Source: Sphingomonas koreensis
GTDB taxonomy: Bacteria; Pseudomonadota; Alphaproteobacteria; Sphingomonadales; Sphingomonadaceae
Length of the DNA stretch: 64,000 nucleotides
Direction of reading: 5' to 3'
NCBI RefSeq assembly: GCF_002797435.1
Contig: NZ_PGEN01000001.1
Location: 1,796,501-1,860,500, forward strand
Shown: positions 9,481 through 19,274 of the stretch, one piece after another
How positions within the stretch are numbered: the stretch's first letter is position 1
How the letters are laid out: each line of letters starts with the position of its first letter
Notes under the pieces: generated by a model
The model's database searches: none
What the model saw: the letters and a program-made list of their open reading frames with translations, nothing else
What the model was told of the DNA's origin: nothing
Program-made: the position numbers and the translations under genes

Positions 9481-11460
9481 TCAGTAGTTCACCGTCATCG
9501 CGATCAGGCCAAAGGTCCAGGCGATGTGAAGCGCCAGCATCATCGCCAGCAGCACCAGCACGGCCCAGATCGTGCGGAACCAACCGCGCTTTTCCTGACG
9601 GACGATGCGCAGGTTCCACAGTGCGATCAGCACGCCGCCGACGAAGATGATCAGTCCGGCTATCTGGAGGAACCACAGCCACGGATCGAAGGAGGGGATT
9701 GCCTTGAGCGTCGTCAGGCTGACCAGCCAGGCGGTGGTGAGCGCGATGACCAGCCCCGAAGCGACGCGGACGCCACGATAGGCCAGCAGCGAGCGGCGCG
9801 AGAGCGTCAGCGGCGCCTTGTAGCTGCGACGGATCAGCGCCGAGACCGGCCATTGCAGGAAGGTCAGCAGCAATACCGCGAAACCGGCATAGAAAGCCGG
9901 CTTGATCCACGCCGCCGACTTGGACACGGGGGCGCGGTCGAACACCATGAAGGGCGAAAGGCCGTCCATGCTCCAGCGCACGACCTTGCCGTCGACCACC
10001 TGCGCAGCGAGCCGCCCATGGCCGTTGGCATTGTGCCAGACGAAGGGCGCGGTCTCGACCCATTTGGTGGGCGCATTGTTGATGTCACGCAGAGCCGGAA
10101 CCGCCAGTTCGCCGTTCGGGCCGACGCTGACCGTGAACTGACCGACAAGCGAGGCCAGCGCGTAGAAGTTCGACTCCGCACGGCGGCTGTTGAGCCAGTT
10201 CCCCGCCATCATCCGCGCATGTTCGGCCGACGTCTTCGCATCGACGCGCGTCGCTGGCATCTCGTTGCCAGGCAGATAGCGGTCGGCGAACTTTTCGAAC
10301 AATGCCTTGCGGACGGGACCGGCTGCCCCTTCCGCCCCGGTCGCGTTGAGCGACAGGTAGAGACCGATCTTCTCGTTCATGAACAGATGGAGCGCTGTGT
10401 GGAACAGCTGGGTATCGCCCAGATGCGCGATCACCTGGCGGCCGTTGATGTTGGTTTCGAAGAAGCCGAGCTCCATCCGATTGAGCGGAGGTAACATCGT
10501 CAGCGGCGTGTCGTGCATCGTCTTCGCGGTTTCGGGCTTCATCAGCCCCGCCCCCTGATTGAGATGCGCGATCATGAACTTGGCCATGTCCGCACCGGTC
10601 GAGGACAGCGATCCGGCGGGTGCCGGGCCGACGATCTCGAACTTCGACGCCGCGTCCGACCCCTTGCGGTATCCCGCAGCCATGTGGGCCTCGAAGCCCT
10701 TGGGCAGCGGCTGGCGGAAGGTCGACTGCGCCATGCCGAGCGGGCGGAAGATGCGCTGCTCGACATAGTCGTCGAACGACATCTTCGATGTGCGCTCGAC
10801 GATATAGCCCGCCAGCGCGGTGCCGTAGTTGGAATAGGCGGGCGTCGTCCCCGCGGCATAGATGCGCTTGGGCTGCACCTTCACATAGTCGCCGAGCGAG
10901 ATGTTGAACTTAATGTCCTCGAAGATGGTGCGCTTGCCATGCTCCTCGAACCCGGCGGTGTGCGTCATCAGCTGGCGCATCGTCACCGGCTTGCCCAGAT
11001 AAGCCGGAATCTTGAAATCGAGATAGGCGTTGACGTCCTTGTCGAGGTCGATCCGGCCCGCCTCGACCTCCTGCATCACCGCGGTCCAGGTGAACAGCTT
11101 CGACACCGATCCGGGGCGGAACAGCGTCCTGTCCGGATCGACCGGGCTACGCTTCGCGACATCGGCATAGCCGAAGCCGCGCTGGGTCAGCACCTGGCCG
11201 TCCTTGACCACGACGATGACGGCGCCCGCCAGATCGCCGCGGGCAAGGGCGTAGGGCATCAGGCCGTCGAGCCAGCCGTCGACATCTTCCTTGGTCAGCG
11301 GCCTGGCGCCCGGCGCCAGGGGGGCCGCTGCCGGGGCAGCGGCCGGAGCCAGCTGCGCCGGCTTCGGGGCGGCGGGGGCGGGCGTTTGCGCCTGCCCCGA
11401 TGCGCCGACGCCCAGAAGCAGGGCGAACGGCAGCAAGGCCTTTTGCACGATCGATCGCAT
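9481..11460 (-). CDS. Serine hydrolase (class C beta-lactamase/PBP4-like) with C-terminal membrane domain
   Basis: 659 residues: signal peptide (LLPFALLLGVGASGQAQ), an Ala/Pro-rich linker, a beta-lactamase-like catalytic domain, a middle domain, and about four C-terminal hydrophobic helices (about residues 515-655). Catalytic motifs are S118-V-S-K121 and Y209-S-N211. The fold is shared by D-aminopeptidases, DD-peptidases and esterases, so the exact reaction is uncertain. It is paralogous in domain order to the gene at 19275-21239. Membrane-anchored periplasmic action is inferred. Confidence 0.88.
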   Translation of the reverse strand: MRSIVQKALLPFALLLGVGASGQAQTPAPAAPKPAQLAPAAAPAAAPLAPGARPLTKEDVDGWLDGLMPYALARGDLAGAVIVVVKDGQVLTQRGFGYADVAKRSPVDPDRTLFRPGSVSKLFTWTAVMQEVEAGRIDLDKDVNAYLDFKIPAYLGKPVTMRQLMTHTAGFEEHGKRTIFEDIKFNISLGDYVKVQPKRIYAAGTTPAYSNYGTALAGYIVERTSKMSFDDYVEQRIFRPLGMAQSTFRQPLPKGFEAHMAAGYRKGSDAASKFEIVGPAPAGSLSSTGADMAKFMIAHLNQGAGLMKPETAKTMHDTPLTMLPPLNRMELGFFETNINGRQVIAHLGDTQLFHTALHLFMNEKIGLYLSLNATGAEGAAGPVRKALFEKFADRYLPGNEMPATRVDAKTSAEHARMMAGNWLNSRRAESNFYALASLVGQFTVSVGPNGELAVPALRDINNAPTKWVETAPFVWHNANGHGRLAAQVVDGKVVRWSMDGLSPFMVFDRAPVSKSAAWIKPAFYAGFAVLLLTFLQWPVSALIRRSYKAPLTLSRRSLLAYRGVRVASGLVIALTTAWLVSLTTLKAIPSFDPWLWFLQIAGLIIFVGGVLIALWNLRIVRQEKRGWFRTIWAVLVLLAMMLALHIAWTFGLIAMTVNY

Positions 11461-11525
11461 CTCTCACTCTCCCGGCGTGCCTCGGTGCGAGGCCGCTCAT
11501 TCTTGTGTGGAACGACGAGGCCGGA

Positions 11526-12815
11526 TCACTCCCCGGCCGGGCGGACGACGGCGCCGCCCTTCATCACGAAGTGCATCGTCTCGAGTTGCCGGACGTCCTT
11601 GAGCGGATCGCCGCGCACCGCGACGATGTCCGCCGCCTTGCCTGCCGCGATCGAGCCGATCTCGTTCTCCAGCCCGATATGCGTCGCACCCCAGACCGTC
11701 GCGGCGCGGATCGTGTCGAGCGGCGTCATCCCCGCCTTCACCATCAATGCGAACTCGCGGGCATTGTCGCCGTGCTTCGACACCGCGGAGTCGGTGCCGA
11801 AGGCGATCTTGACGCCGCCCTGATGCGCGCGCCGCAACGCATCGACCATCAGCGGGCCTACCGTGCGCGCCTTGACGCGCACCGGCTCGGGCATCCAGTC
11901 GGCGGTCGCGGCCTGCTGGGTCACCGTGTCCCCGGCAAGCAGGGTCGGGACGAGATAGCTTCCCTTCGCCTTGAACAGCCGGATCGATTCCGGATCCATG
12001 AACGTGCCGTGCTCGACCGAGTCCACGCCTGCACGCAATGCGGCGTTGACGCCATCAGTGCCATGGGCGTGCGCGGCGACCTTGCGGCCGAGCCGGTGCG
12101 CGGTCTCGACGATCGAGACCAGCTCGGCATCGCTCATCTGCTGGCCAAGGCCTGCCGCGGTGTTCGACATCACCCCGCCGGTCGAGGCGGTCTTGATGAT
12201 GTCGGCGCCCCCCTGGATCGCCTGCCGAACCGCACGCGCGCAATCGTCGGCGCCCGAGCAGAGCGTAGGCGAGCGGAACAGGTCGATGATCTCCTGCCGA
12301 TATCCGTGGACATCGCCATGCCCGCCATGCGCGGCGACCCCGCCGGCGGCGATGATGCGCGGACCGACGATCTTGCCGCTGGCGGTCGCGGCACGCAGCG
12401 CGTTGATCGCCTCTTGGGACGCGCCGAGATCAACGACGGTGGTGAAGCCCGCGCGCACCGTCCGCCCGGCATAGACGACGCCGTCGAACGCCTGGTCGGT
12501 GGTCGATTTGGTCACGGCGTCGAGCCGGCTGGTCGGGCTCGATTCGAAGGTCAAATGGACATGGCTGTCGATGAAGCCCGGCATGACGAACGCGTCGCGC
12601 AGATCGACCACCTTGCCCTCGCCGACATAGCCGTCGCGAATCTCGACGACCTTGCCACGCTCGACGACGATCGTCTTCTCAGTCTCGACCCGTCCACTCG
12701 CCGGGTCGGCAAGCAGGCGGCCGGCCTGGACATAGGTCCGGGCGGGCGCGTCCTGGGCGATGGCGGGCTGGATGAAAGCGGCGCCCGCCAGCGCCGCGAA
12801 AATGACCTTCTTCAT
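11526..12815 (-). CDS. Secreted amidohydrolase (Xaa-Pro dipeptidase/imidazolonepropionase-like)
   Basis: 429-residue metal-dependent amidohydrolase with a signal peptide (MKKVIFAALAGAAFIQPAIAQ), so probably periplasmic. Metal-binding motifs are FIDSHVHL (HxH), a histidine in VAAHAHGTDG, SVEHGTFMD and IAFGTDSAVSKHG. The start at 12815 is preceded by AGGAGAAGG; the longer frame to 12929 lacks family similarity. Relatives cleave dipeptides or N-acyl amino acids. It lies in a leftward run with the other locus hydrolases, 34 bases after dgcA. Confidence 0.9.
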   Translation of the reverse strand: MKKVIFAALAGAAFIQPAIAQDAPARTYVQAGRLLADPASGRVETEKTIVVERGKVVEIRDGYVGEGKVVDLRDAFVMPGFIDSHVHLTFESSPTSRLDAVTKSTTDQAFDGVVYAGRTVRAGFTTVVDLGASQEAINALRAATASGKIVGPRIIAAGGVAAHGGHGDVHGYRQEIIDLFRSPTLCSGADDCARAVRQAIQGGADIIKTASTGGVMSNTAAGLGQQMSDAELVSIVETAHRLGRKVAAHAHGTDGVNAALRAGVDSVEHGTFMDPESIRLFKAKGSYLVPTLLAGDTVTQQAATADWMPEPVRVKARTVGPLMVDALRRAHQGGVKIAFGTDSAVSKHGDNAREFALMVKAGMTPLDTIRAATVWGATHIGLENEIGSIAAGKAADIVAVRGDPLKDVRQLETMHFVMKGGAVVRPAGE

Positions 12816-12849
12816 GCCCCTGTTCCTTCTCCTGTTCGTTGCGGCGCGG

Positions 12850-13854
12850 TCATCCGCGTCCCCAGATGGCTTCGCTGCACCAGGCATCGCCATCGCGATA
12901 CTCGATCGAAGGCGTGCGGTCGGCGGCAAGGAAGATCGGACCGTCGAGGTCGACGATGTCGCAGAGCTGGCCGACGATGAAGGCGGGCGCCATCGCCAGG
13001 CTCGAACTGACCATGTTGCCGACCATCACGCCCAGCCCCAGCTCGCGCGCACGGCGCGCCATGGCGAGGCCCTCGGTCAGCCCGCCGCACTTGTCGAGCT
13101 TGATGTTGACGACGTCGAACCGCCCGACGACCCCGTCGATATCGGCGAGCGTCAGCACGCTCTCGTCCGCCGCAAGCGGGATCGGGCTACTGTAGCCGTC
13201 GAGATCGGCCTCGCGCCCCCGCGCGAGTGGCTGTTCGAGCAGCTTGACGTCCGCCGCGACCAATGCCGCGATCAGCCGATCAAGCTCGCCGATCGCGAAC
13301 CCCTGATTGGCATCGACCCCGATCCAGCATTCGGGCCGCGCCGCGCGCACTGCATCGACCCGTGCGATGTCGAGATCCAGGTCGCCAGTCAGCTTGAGCT
13401 TGAGCGCGCGCGCCTGCGCGAAATCGCGCGCGCCCGCCGCCATCACCTCGGGATCGTCGGCGCCAAGCGTGAAGGTGGTGCGCAGCGGGCGCGGCGCGGG
13501 CAGGTCCGCCAGCTCATGCACCGGCGTATCGCTACGCCGCGCACCCAGCTCCCACAGCGCGCAGTCGATCGCGTTGCGCGCACCGCCGGCGGGCAGCAGG
13601 TTCTGCAACCCGTCGCGGGTGATCCCCGCCTCGACCGCCGCTCGCGCATCCTCGATCGCGGCGGTCATCGCCGGCACGTCGTCACCCAGATAATAGACGC
13701 CCGCTGCCTCGCCGCGTCCGATATGGATGCCGTCCGAAACCGTGACGATCACCACCGGTGCCTCGGTGAAGACATGGCCGGAGATGCGGAACGGCTTGGC
13801 GAGCGGCAGCGATTCGATCGCCACGTCGAGCGTAAGACCGGTGGTGCTGGTCAT
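12850..13854 (-). CDS. dgcA: Enolase-superfamily epimerase, N-acetyl-D-Glu racemase type
   Basis: 334-residue member of the L-Ala-D/L-Glu epimerase branch of the enolase superfamily. The catalytic KxK is visible (LKLKLTGD, K152 and K154), with metal ligands in GVDANQGF (D181), LLEQPL (E207) and LAADES (D230), and the second base in NIKLDKCGG. Two substrates are known in this branch: Ala-Glu dipeptides and N-acetyl-D-glutamate (DgcA). A DgcN-like gene in the same run favours DgcA, racemising N-acetyl-D-Glu to the L form. The symbol rests on that context. Confidence 0.8.
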   Translation of the reverse strand: MTSTTGLTLDVAIESLPLAKPFRISGHVFTEAPVVIVTVSDGIHIGRGEAAGVYYLGDDVPAMTAAIEDARAAVEAGITRDGLQNLLPAGGARNAIDCALWELGARRSDTPVHELADLPAPRPLRTTFTLGADDPEVMAAGARDFAQARALKLKLTGDLDLDIARVDAVRAARPECWIGVDANQGFAIGELDRLIAALVAADVKLLEQPLARGREADLDGYSSPIPLAADESVLTLADIDGVVGRFDVVNIKLDKCGGLTEGLAMARRARELGLGVMVGNMVSSSLAMAPAFIVGQLCDIVDLDGPIFLAADRTPSIEYRDGDAWCSEAIWGRG

Positions 13855-13876
13855 CGAAATTTGTCCTTCATTCGGT

Positions 13877-15316
13877 TCAAGGCGCCGTCCTGGCGGGCGC
13901 CAGCGCCGCCGCGATCCGCGACAGATATTTGTTCCAGTCGAAGCTCTGCCCCTCGGGGGTCCAGCCGAGCCGGACGATCACCGCGTCCTGCGACGGAATC
14001 GCCGCGACGATCTGAAAGCTGTGGCCCCGCGCCATCACGGTATCTTCGGGCAGATCGGGGTAGAGCTTCCGCCCCTCGCCGCCGCTTCCGGCATGGTTCA
14101 GCCAGAGCTGCGCGCCATAGACCGGCCGTGGGGATGCCTTGGTCGGCGTCACCGCGAAATCGATCCATTCGCGGGACAGCAATTGTCTGCCCCCGACCTT
14201 GCCTTTGTTGAGATGAAGCAACCCATAGCGTGCCCAGTCGCGCGCGGTGGCATAGGCATAGGAACTGCCGATCTGCACCCCGGCCTCGTCGGGTTCGATC
14301 AGCGCGCTGGTCATGCCGGTCGGCTCGAACAACCGCTTCTGCGCGAAGCGCGTCATGCCTTCCAGCGTCCCGCCGGTCGCGTTAAACACAATGCGCGACA
14401 GGATGTTGGTCGTCCCCGACGAATAGCTCCAGCTGGTGCCGGGCGCGTCCTTCAGCGGCTTGCTCGCCGCCATCGCGCCCATGTCGCCGGCCTCGAACAA
14501 CATCTTGATCGAGTCATTGCCGGGCACATAGCTTTCGCTGAAGGCCAGCCCGCTCGACATCGTCAGCAACTGGCGCAGCGTGATCTTTCCGCGCGGATCG
14601 CCCTCGCCCTTCCATTCGGGAACCGGCGCGGGTTCGTCCAGCTTCAGCACGCCGTCGTCGACGAGCAGGCCGACCAGCGTTCCCATGATGCTCTTGCTCG
14701 CGGACCAGCCGAGCATCTCGGTGTTGCGGTCGAAGCCCGGTGCATAGCGTTCCGCGACGATCGCCCCGCCCTGCACCACGACGATCGCGCGCGTGTCAGG
14801 ATAGCCGTCCTTGTTCTGCTCATCGAACGCGGCACGCACCGCCTTGTCGAGTGCGGGGCGATCCAGCTTCGCTTCGGCCGCCGCCTGAATCCGGGTCACA
14901 GGAGTGTCGCCGATCGGCCATGGCCTGGCGGCATTCCGGCGTATCGGCTTGAGGCGCGCCGCCTGCGCGTCGAGCGCGGCGGTCGAAACATCGCCGGTCA
15001 GCAAGGTGCAGCCCGCGACCGGGCGATAGAGGGCGGTCCGCGCCGCCGCGCCTGGCGCCGACGCCGTGACCGTCCGCGCCTTGCGGTCGACCGCGAGCGT
15101 CACCGCCTTCATGAAGGGTGCGAAGGGGTGGATATCCTGATTCAGCACATCGGCCTCGGCGCGTTCCGCGACGAAGATGCCGGCGCACGCGATCTGCGCC
15201 GAAACGGCGATGCCGAGATTTTCGGGGGTCGAAATCGCCGGCGCGTCGGCGAGGGCTGGCGTCGCGAGCGAAAGCGCAAGTCCGCAAAGGCAGAGACGGG
15301 AAAGATTCCGCGCCAT
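13877..15316 (-). CDS. Secreted serine hydrolase, beta-lactamase family
   Basis: 479 residues with a signal peptide (LCGLALSLATPALA). It has an extra N-terminal region of about 130 residues and a beta-lactamase-like catalytic domain with S205-A-S-K208 and a YSSGTTN motif in place of the second motif. The C-terminal part (RGHSFQIVAAIPSQDAVIVRLG) is typical of 6-aminohexanoate-dimer-hydrolase/esterase-like members. Start at 15316 chosen because it begins the signal peptide. It is 22 bases upstream of dgcA and 4 bases after the deacylase, so part of the same leftward operon. Confidence 0.87.
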   Translation of the reverse strand: MARNLSRLCLCGLALSLATPALADAPAISTPENLGIAVSAQIACAGIFVAERAEADVLNQDIHPFAPFMKAVTLAVDRKARTVTASAPGAAARTALYRPVAGCTLLTGDVSTAALDAQAARLKPIRRNAARPWPIGDTPVTRIQAAAEAKLDRPALDKAVRAAFDEQNKDGYPDTRAIVVVQGGAIVAERYAPGFDRNTEMLGWSASKSIMGTLVGLLVDDGVLKLDEPAPVPEWKGEGDPRGKITLRQLLTMSSGLAFSESYVPGNDSIKMLFEAGDMGAMAASKPLKDAPGTSWSYSSGTTNILSRIVFNATGGTLEGMTRFAQKRLFEPTGMTSALIEPDEAGVQIGSSYAYATARDWARYGLLHLNKGKVGGRQLLSREWIDFAVTPTKASPRPVYGAQLWLNHAGSGGEGRKLYPDLPEDTVMARGHSFQIVAAIPSQDAVIVRLGWTPEGQSFDWNKYLSRIAAALAPARTAP

Positions 15317-15320
15317 GGCC

Positions 15321-16940
15321 TTAGACCCCACAGCCATGGCGAAGCACCTTGCCGGCCTTGGCGCCGCTATGCTTGCCGTCGGCGAAGGTGACGACGCCGT
15401 TGACGATCACCGTCTCGATTCCTGTCGGCGAGGCGGTCGGCTTGTCCCAGTTCGCCACGTCGTCGAGCGTATCGAGATCGAACACGACGATATCGGCGCG
15501 CATCCCGTCGCGGATCAGCCCGCGATCGGTCAGCCCCATGCGCTGCGCCGGCCAGCCGGTCATCTTGCGCACCGCATCCTCCAGCGTCAGGACCGGACGA
15601 CGCTTCACATATTCGGCTATGATACGAGGGAAGGTGCCATAGGCGCGCGGATGCGGCAGGCCGAGGTCATCCATCTCGCCGAACTTCTCCGACGCCGCCG
15701 CATCGCTGCCGATGCTGACCCAGGGCTGTTTGAGTGCGGCCTCGATATCCTGCTCGTTCATCATGAAATAGAGCGCGACCGAACGGTTGGGCAGGCCCTC
15801 AAGCAGGATGTCCCATGCGACGTCGGCAGGATCGCGTTTCAGCGTGGCGCCGATCTCGGCCAGGCTCTTGCCGTGGTACGGTCGGTATTTGTCGCTGAAA
15901 CTGTTGGCGAGACGGACATTCTGGAACCCGCCCGACGCATGGACGAGGTTCGACCAGCCGGGCATCGATCCTGCGGCGACCTCCTTCTTCATCCGCTCGC
16001 GCAATTTTGGGTCGCGCAGCCGTTCGATCCCCTTCTGCACACCGTCGGCCCAAACCCAGCTCGGCGCGATGATCTCAAGGCCAGTCCCGCCGGCGGTGTA
16101 GGGATAGAGGTCCGCCGCGACATCCACCCCGCGCGCCCGTGCCGCGTTGATCGCGGCCAGCGCCTGCGGCATCAGCTTGCCCCAGCCCGGCGCATAGGCG
16201 CCTTTAAGGTGGAAGATTTCGACCTTCACCCCGCCCTTCTCGCCGATCTCGATCGCTTCCTCGACCGCCTTGACCAGCCCTTCGCTCTCGTCGCGCATGT
16301 GGGTGGCGTAGAAGCCGTCGCATTGCGCCGCGACCTTCGCCAGCGTGACGAGGTCCGATGTCGTCTGGAAGCTGCTCGGCGGGTAGATCAGCGCGCTGGT
16401 GATGCCGAACGCGCCATTCTGCATCGCGAGTTTCACCTCGCGCCCCATCTCCTCGAGCTGCGCGGCGGTCGGCGATCCGGCGCCGTCGCCCATCACCTTT
16501 ATCCGCGCCTGCGTCGCCGAATAGTAAGTGCCGAAGTTGATCGAGATGCCCTGCTGCTCGAGCTTGCCGAAGTAGGCCGGAATCTCGGCGGCCGGCACCG
16601 GGGTGCCACCCTCGCCCGCAATCACCGTGGTCACGCCCATGCGCAGCTTGTTCTCGGCCGCGCCGTTCTTGAGCAGGACACTGCCCGACTGGTCCATCAT
16701 GTCGATGAAGCCGGGCGAGACATAGCGGTCGCGCGCGTTGATCTCCTTCGCGCCTCGGCCCGAAACCTGACCGATGCGGACCACGCGACCGTCCTTCACC
16801 GCGACATCGGCGCGGACCCAGGGGCTGCCCGCGCCGTCGAGCACGCGGCCGCCCCGAATCACGATGTCATATTCGGGCGCGGGCGCGTTCGCGACCAGCA
16901 GCAACGACAGGGCGCCGAACAGGATCTTACGCTTCATCAT
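15321..16940 (-). CDS. D-aminoacylase-like amidohydrolase (N-acyl-D-amino-acid deacylase family)
   Basis: 539 residues with a short signal peptide (ILFGALSLLLVANAPAP). The amidohydrolase composite domain starts with YDIVIRGGRVLDGAGSPWVRADVAVKDGRVVRIG, and conserved stretches include FYATHMRDES, KVEIFHLKG and DAVRKMTGWPAQRMGL. In the usual metal-binding position PGFIDxHxH it reads PGFIDMMDQSGS, so the canonical HxH is absent, as in a divergent subfamily. Expected chemistry is removal of acyl groups from D-amino acids, but activity is uncertain. Start at 16938-16940 follows GGGAG. Confidence 0.82.
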   Translation of the reverse strand: MMKRKILFGALSLLLVANAPAPEYDIVIRGGRVLDGAGSPWVRADVAVKDGRVVRIGQVSGRGAKEINARDRYVSPGFIDMMDQSGSVLLKNGAAENKLRMGVTTVIAGEGGTPVPAAEIPAYFGKLEQQGISINFGTYYSATQARIKVMGDGAGSPTAAQLEEMGREVKLAMQNGAFGITSALIYPPSSFQTTSDLVTLAKVAAQCDGFYATHMRDESEGLVKAVEEAIEIGEKGGVKVEIFHLKGAYAPGWGKLMPQALAAINAARARGVDVAADLYPYTAGGTGLEIIAPSWVWADGVQKGIERLRDPKLRERMKKEVAAGSMPGWSNLVHASGGFQNVRLANSFSDKYRPYHGKSLAEIGATLKRDPADVAWDILLEGLPNRSVALYFMMNEQDIEAALKQPWVSIGSDAAASEKFGEMDDLGLPHPRAYGTFPRIIAEYVKRRPVLTLEDAVRKMTGWPAQRMGLTDRGLIRDGMRADIVVFDLDTLDDVANWDKPTASPTGIETVIVNGVVTFADGKHSGAKAGKVLRHGCGV

Positions 16941-16983
16941 TCCATCTCCCTGCCGCCGGCCGATAATCCGACGACTCCTGTTG

Positions 16984-18078
16984 TCATTTCCTGGCGGCGA
17001 GCTGCGCATCGGCGCGCACCGTATCGACGACTTCGCGCACGGCAGCGATCACGACTTCGGGGCGATCGACCTGGATATAGTGTGTCGCGTCGGGCACGAT
17101 CTGCTGGCGTCCGCGGGTCGAGAAGGCCGCCTGTTCGGTATGGAGATTCTTCCACTCCTGCTTGAAGCGTTCGCCTTGCTCCGCCTTCAACCCCAGCCCT
17201 TCCAGCTGTTCGGGCTTCATCGGCGCCATCGCTGTCAGCACGATCAGCGGCCGGTTCCCGAAACTATGGACAGCGCGCGCATCGGCCATGGTCTGGTCGA
17301 ACCCGTCGAGTTCGGACGCCGACCCCCGGATCGAGGTGCTGCCATAGGCGGCGGCCTTCGCGAGCCCGTCGCCAAGCTTCTTGGTTTCCGCTGCGGTCCG
17401 AAGCTTCGGGCCTTCGCTTCGGGTAATGAGAAAACGCACGAGTCCGGTCCAGGCGAGGGCCTTTGCGCCGTGCATGATCGTCGATGCGCGATTGGGGTGA
17501 GCGTTGATGCCCGACACCTTTCCGAGCCGCGCGACCTGGTCGGGGTGCGACGGATCGACCATCACCAACCCCGCGACTTGATCGCCATATTTGCCGACAT
17601 AGGTCCGCGTGTAGGGGCCACCGATCGAGTGGCCGACGAGCATCAGCGGGTCATCGACCCCCGCCCGCTTCAGCAGCGTGTGGAGATCGTCGGCGACGGC
17701 GGAGGCGCGCTGAGGGGCATCCTTGGGGGCGCTCCACATGATGCCCGCTCGATCATAGGCGCAGGTGCGCGTGAAGCGCGCGATCTGGTCATGCACCAGC
17801 GTCCAGTCGGTCGTCCCGCCCGTTCCCAGCCCGGACTCGAGGATGACCGTCGGCGAGCCCGTGCCACGGCAATCGATATGCATTTTCCGCCCGCCGACAT
17901 CGACCAGCTTGCCGGGCGGCGGATAGTTCGCCTGCGCATTGCGGCGGCCCAGCGCCTCATAGATCGTCCCGATGATCACGATGATCATGAGGAGGGCCAG
18001 CAGGCCGAGCAGGATGCGCTTCAGCCATCGCAGGGCCCGCCTCCATCCGCCCGGCTTCTTGATCGCAGCGTCGGACAT
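16984..18078 (-). CDS. Alpha/beta hydrolase, membrane-anchored
   Basis: 364 residues with one N-terminal transmembrane helix (about residues 18-42, LLGLLALLMIIVIIGTIY) and an alpha/beta-hydrolase domain. The nucleophile elbow is GHSIGG (serine about residue 159); other landmarks are YDRAGIMWS and a late histidine in PDATHYIQVDRPEVV. The substrate is unknown. It lies between the deacylase and dgcN genes in the leftward run with short gaps, so co-expression with them is likely. Confidence 0.87.
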   Translation of the reverse strand: MSDAAIKKPGGWRRALRWLKRILLGLLALLMIIVIIGTIYEALGRRNAQANYPPPGKLVDVGGRKMHIDCRGTGSPTVILESGLGTGGTTDWTLVHDQIARFTRTCAYDRAGIMWSAPKDAPQRASAVADDLHTLLKRAGVDDPLMLVGHSIGGPYTRTYVGKYGDQVAGLVMVDPSHPDQVARLGKVSGINAHPNRASTIMHGAKALAWTGLVRFLITRSEGPKLRTAAETKKLGDGLAKAAAYGSTSIRGSASELDGFDQTMADARAVHSFGNRPLIVLTAMAPMKPEQLEGLGLKAEQGERFKQEWKNLHTEQAAFSTRGRQQIVPDATHYIQVDRPEVVIAAVREVVDTVRADAQLAARK

Positions 18079-18109
18079 CAGACGTTCCTTTCGATGGCTG
18101 AGCCGGCGC

Positions 18110-19156
18110 TCATGCTAGGCAGGCGTTCACGAGACGGTCGAACATTTCGCCCCCGCGAATGGGATCGGCGACCGGCATGCCCAGCCGCGCGCTTTCCATT
18201 CTCATGAGATCGGTCGCAGCCTGCGCATCCATATGTGCGGTGTTGAACGACACGCCCGCGCAGCGGATCGCGGGATTGGTGCGCGCGCCCAGACGCAGGT
18301 TGAGGTCGATGGTCTCCTCGATGCTCGGCAATGCGTAGCCGGGCAGCCCCATCACCTCGGTGCGACCGGGCTCATGGCAGACCACGATCGTGTCGGGCTG
18401 GCTGCCATGGAGCAGACCCAGCGACACCGCCGCATAGGCGGGGTGGAACAGCGAGCCCTGCCCTTCGATCACGTCCCAGTGATCCGCGGCGGCATCGGGG
18501 CTCACCGCCTCGGCAGCGCCCGCCTCGAAATCGGAGACCACGGCGTCCATCGGTATGCCGCCGCCGGCGATCATGATGCCGGTCTGTCCGGTCGCGCGGA
18601 AATCGGCATCCACCCCGCGGGCGGCAAAGGCCCGCGCGATCGCCAGCGCGGTATATTTCTTTCCCAGCGCGCAGTCGGTTCCGACGGTGAGCAGGCGCTT
18701 GCCCGTCCGCTTGCGGCCGGACCCGACCGGCAGACCGGCGGGCGGGTGGCGCACGTCGATCAGCTGCCGGCCAAGACGCTGTGCCCGTTCGGCTAGTCCA
18801 GGGATATCGGCGAGCCGCATATGCATACCGCTGACGATATCGAGCCCGGCGTCGAGTGCCTCGACCAGCGCCGGGATCCAGCTCGCGGCGATGACGCCGC
18901 CGCTGTTGGCGACCCCGATCAGCAGCGATTGCGCGCCCCGCGCATGGGCCTGTGCCGGGGTCAACTGCTCCAGGCCCGCGCTGACCGTCGCCCCGGGCAA
19001 CGCATATTCGCCGACGCACTTCTCGGGCGCCCAGTCGCGCAGCCCGAACGCGGTCTTGGCATAGCCGCGCTCGGTCGTATCGCCGAGGAACAGCAGATAG
19101 GGCTGCGGCAGGATCAATGACCCGGTACTCGCATCGAGAGAGGTTTGGATGTTCAC
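18110..19156 (-). CDS. dgcN: DUF1611-family protein, D-glutamate N-acetyltransferase type
   Basis: 348-residue DUF1611 protein. It has an N-terminal Rossmann-like domain and a C-terminal P-loop domain with the nucleotide-binding stretch GTDCALGKKYTALAIA, followed by ATGQTGIMIAGGGIP and IEGQGSLFHPAYA. Members named DgcN acetylate D-glutamate in a pathway with the racemase DgcA, which is present in the same run. First gene of the leftward operon that continues into the alpha/beta hydrolase, deacylase, hydrolase and dgcA genes. The functional name follows family knowledge plus context. Confidence 0.82.
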   Translation of the reverse strand: MNIQTSLDASTGSLILPQPYLLFLGDTTERGYAKTAFGLRDWAPEKCVGEYALPGATVSAGLEQLTPAQAHARGAQSLLIGVANSGGVIAASWIPALVEALDAGLDIVSGMHMRLADIPGLAERAQRLGRQLIDVRHPPAGLPVGSGRKRTGKRLLTVGTDCALGKKYTALAIARAFAARGVDADFRATGQTGIMIAGGGIPMDAVVSDFEAGAAEAVSPDAAADHWDVIEGQGSLFHPAYAAVSLGLLHGSQPDTIVVCHEPGRTEVMGLPGYALPSIEETIDLNLRLGARTNPAIRCAGVSFNTAHMDAQAATDLMRMESARLGMPVADPIRGGEMFDRLVNACLA

Positions 19157-19232
19157 GTACTCACCCTGCTAAGTCAGAAGCCGGACATTCGAGGCGATTG
19201 AACTCCGCACGCCTGCGACATCCTGATTGGAC

Positions 19233-19250
19233 AATAATTCTCCATTTAGA
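19233..19250. promoter_or_regulatory. Candidate shared operator, copy 2
   Basis: AATAATTCTCCATTTAGA about 77 bases upstream of dgcN shares the core ATTCTCCATTT with 6217-6232. It lies in an AT-rich interval between dgcN and the end of the next upstream gene and is a plausible promoter/operator for the dgcN operon. Confidence 0.3.
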
Positions 19251-19274
19251 AAACACAACATAATTCGTCGTGCT

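Noticed and set aside
11400-17165. Several 480-660-residue rightward frames over the hydrolase operon
   Set aside because: All are antisense to recognised genes and have histidine/arginine-rich compositions without domains.
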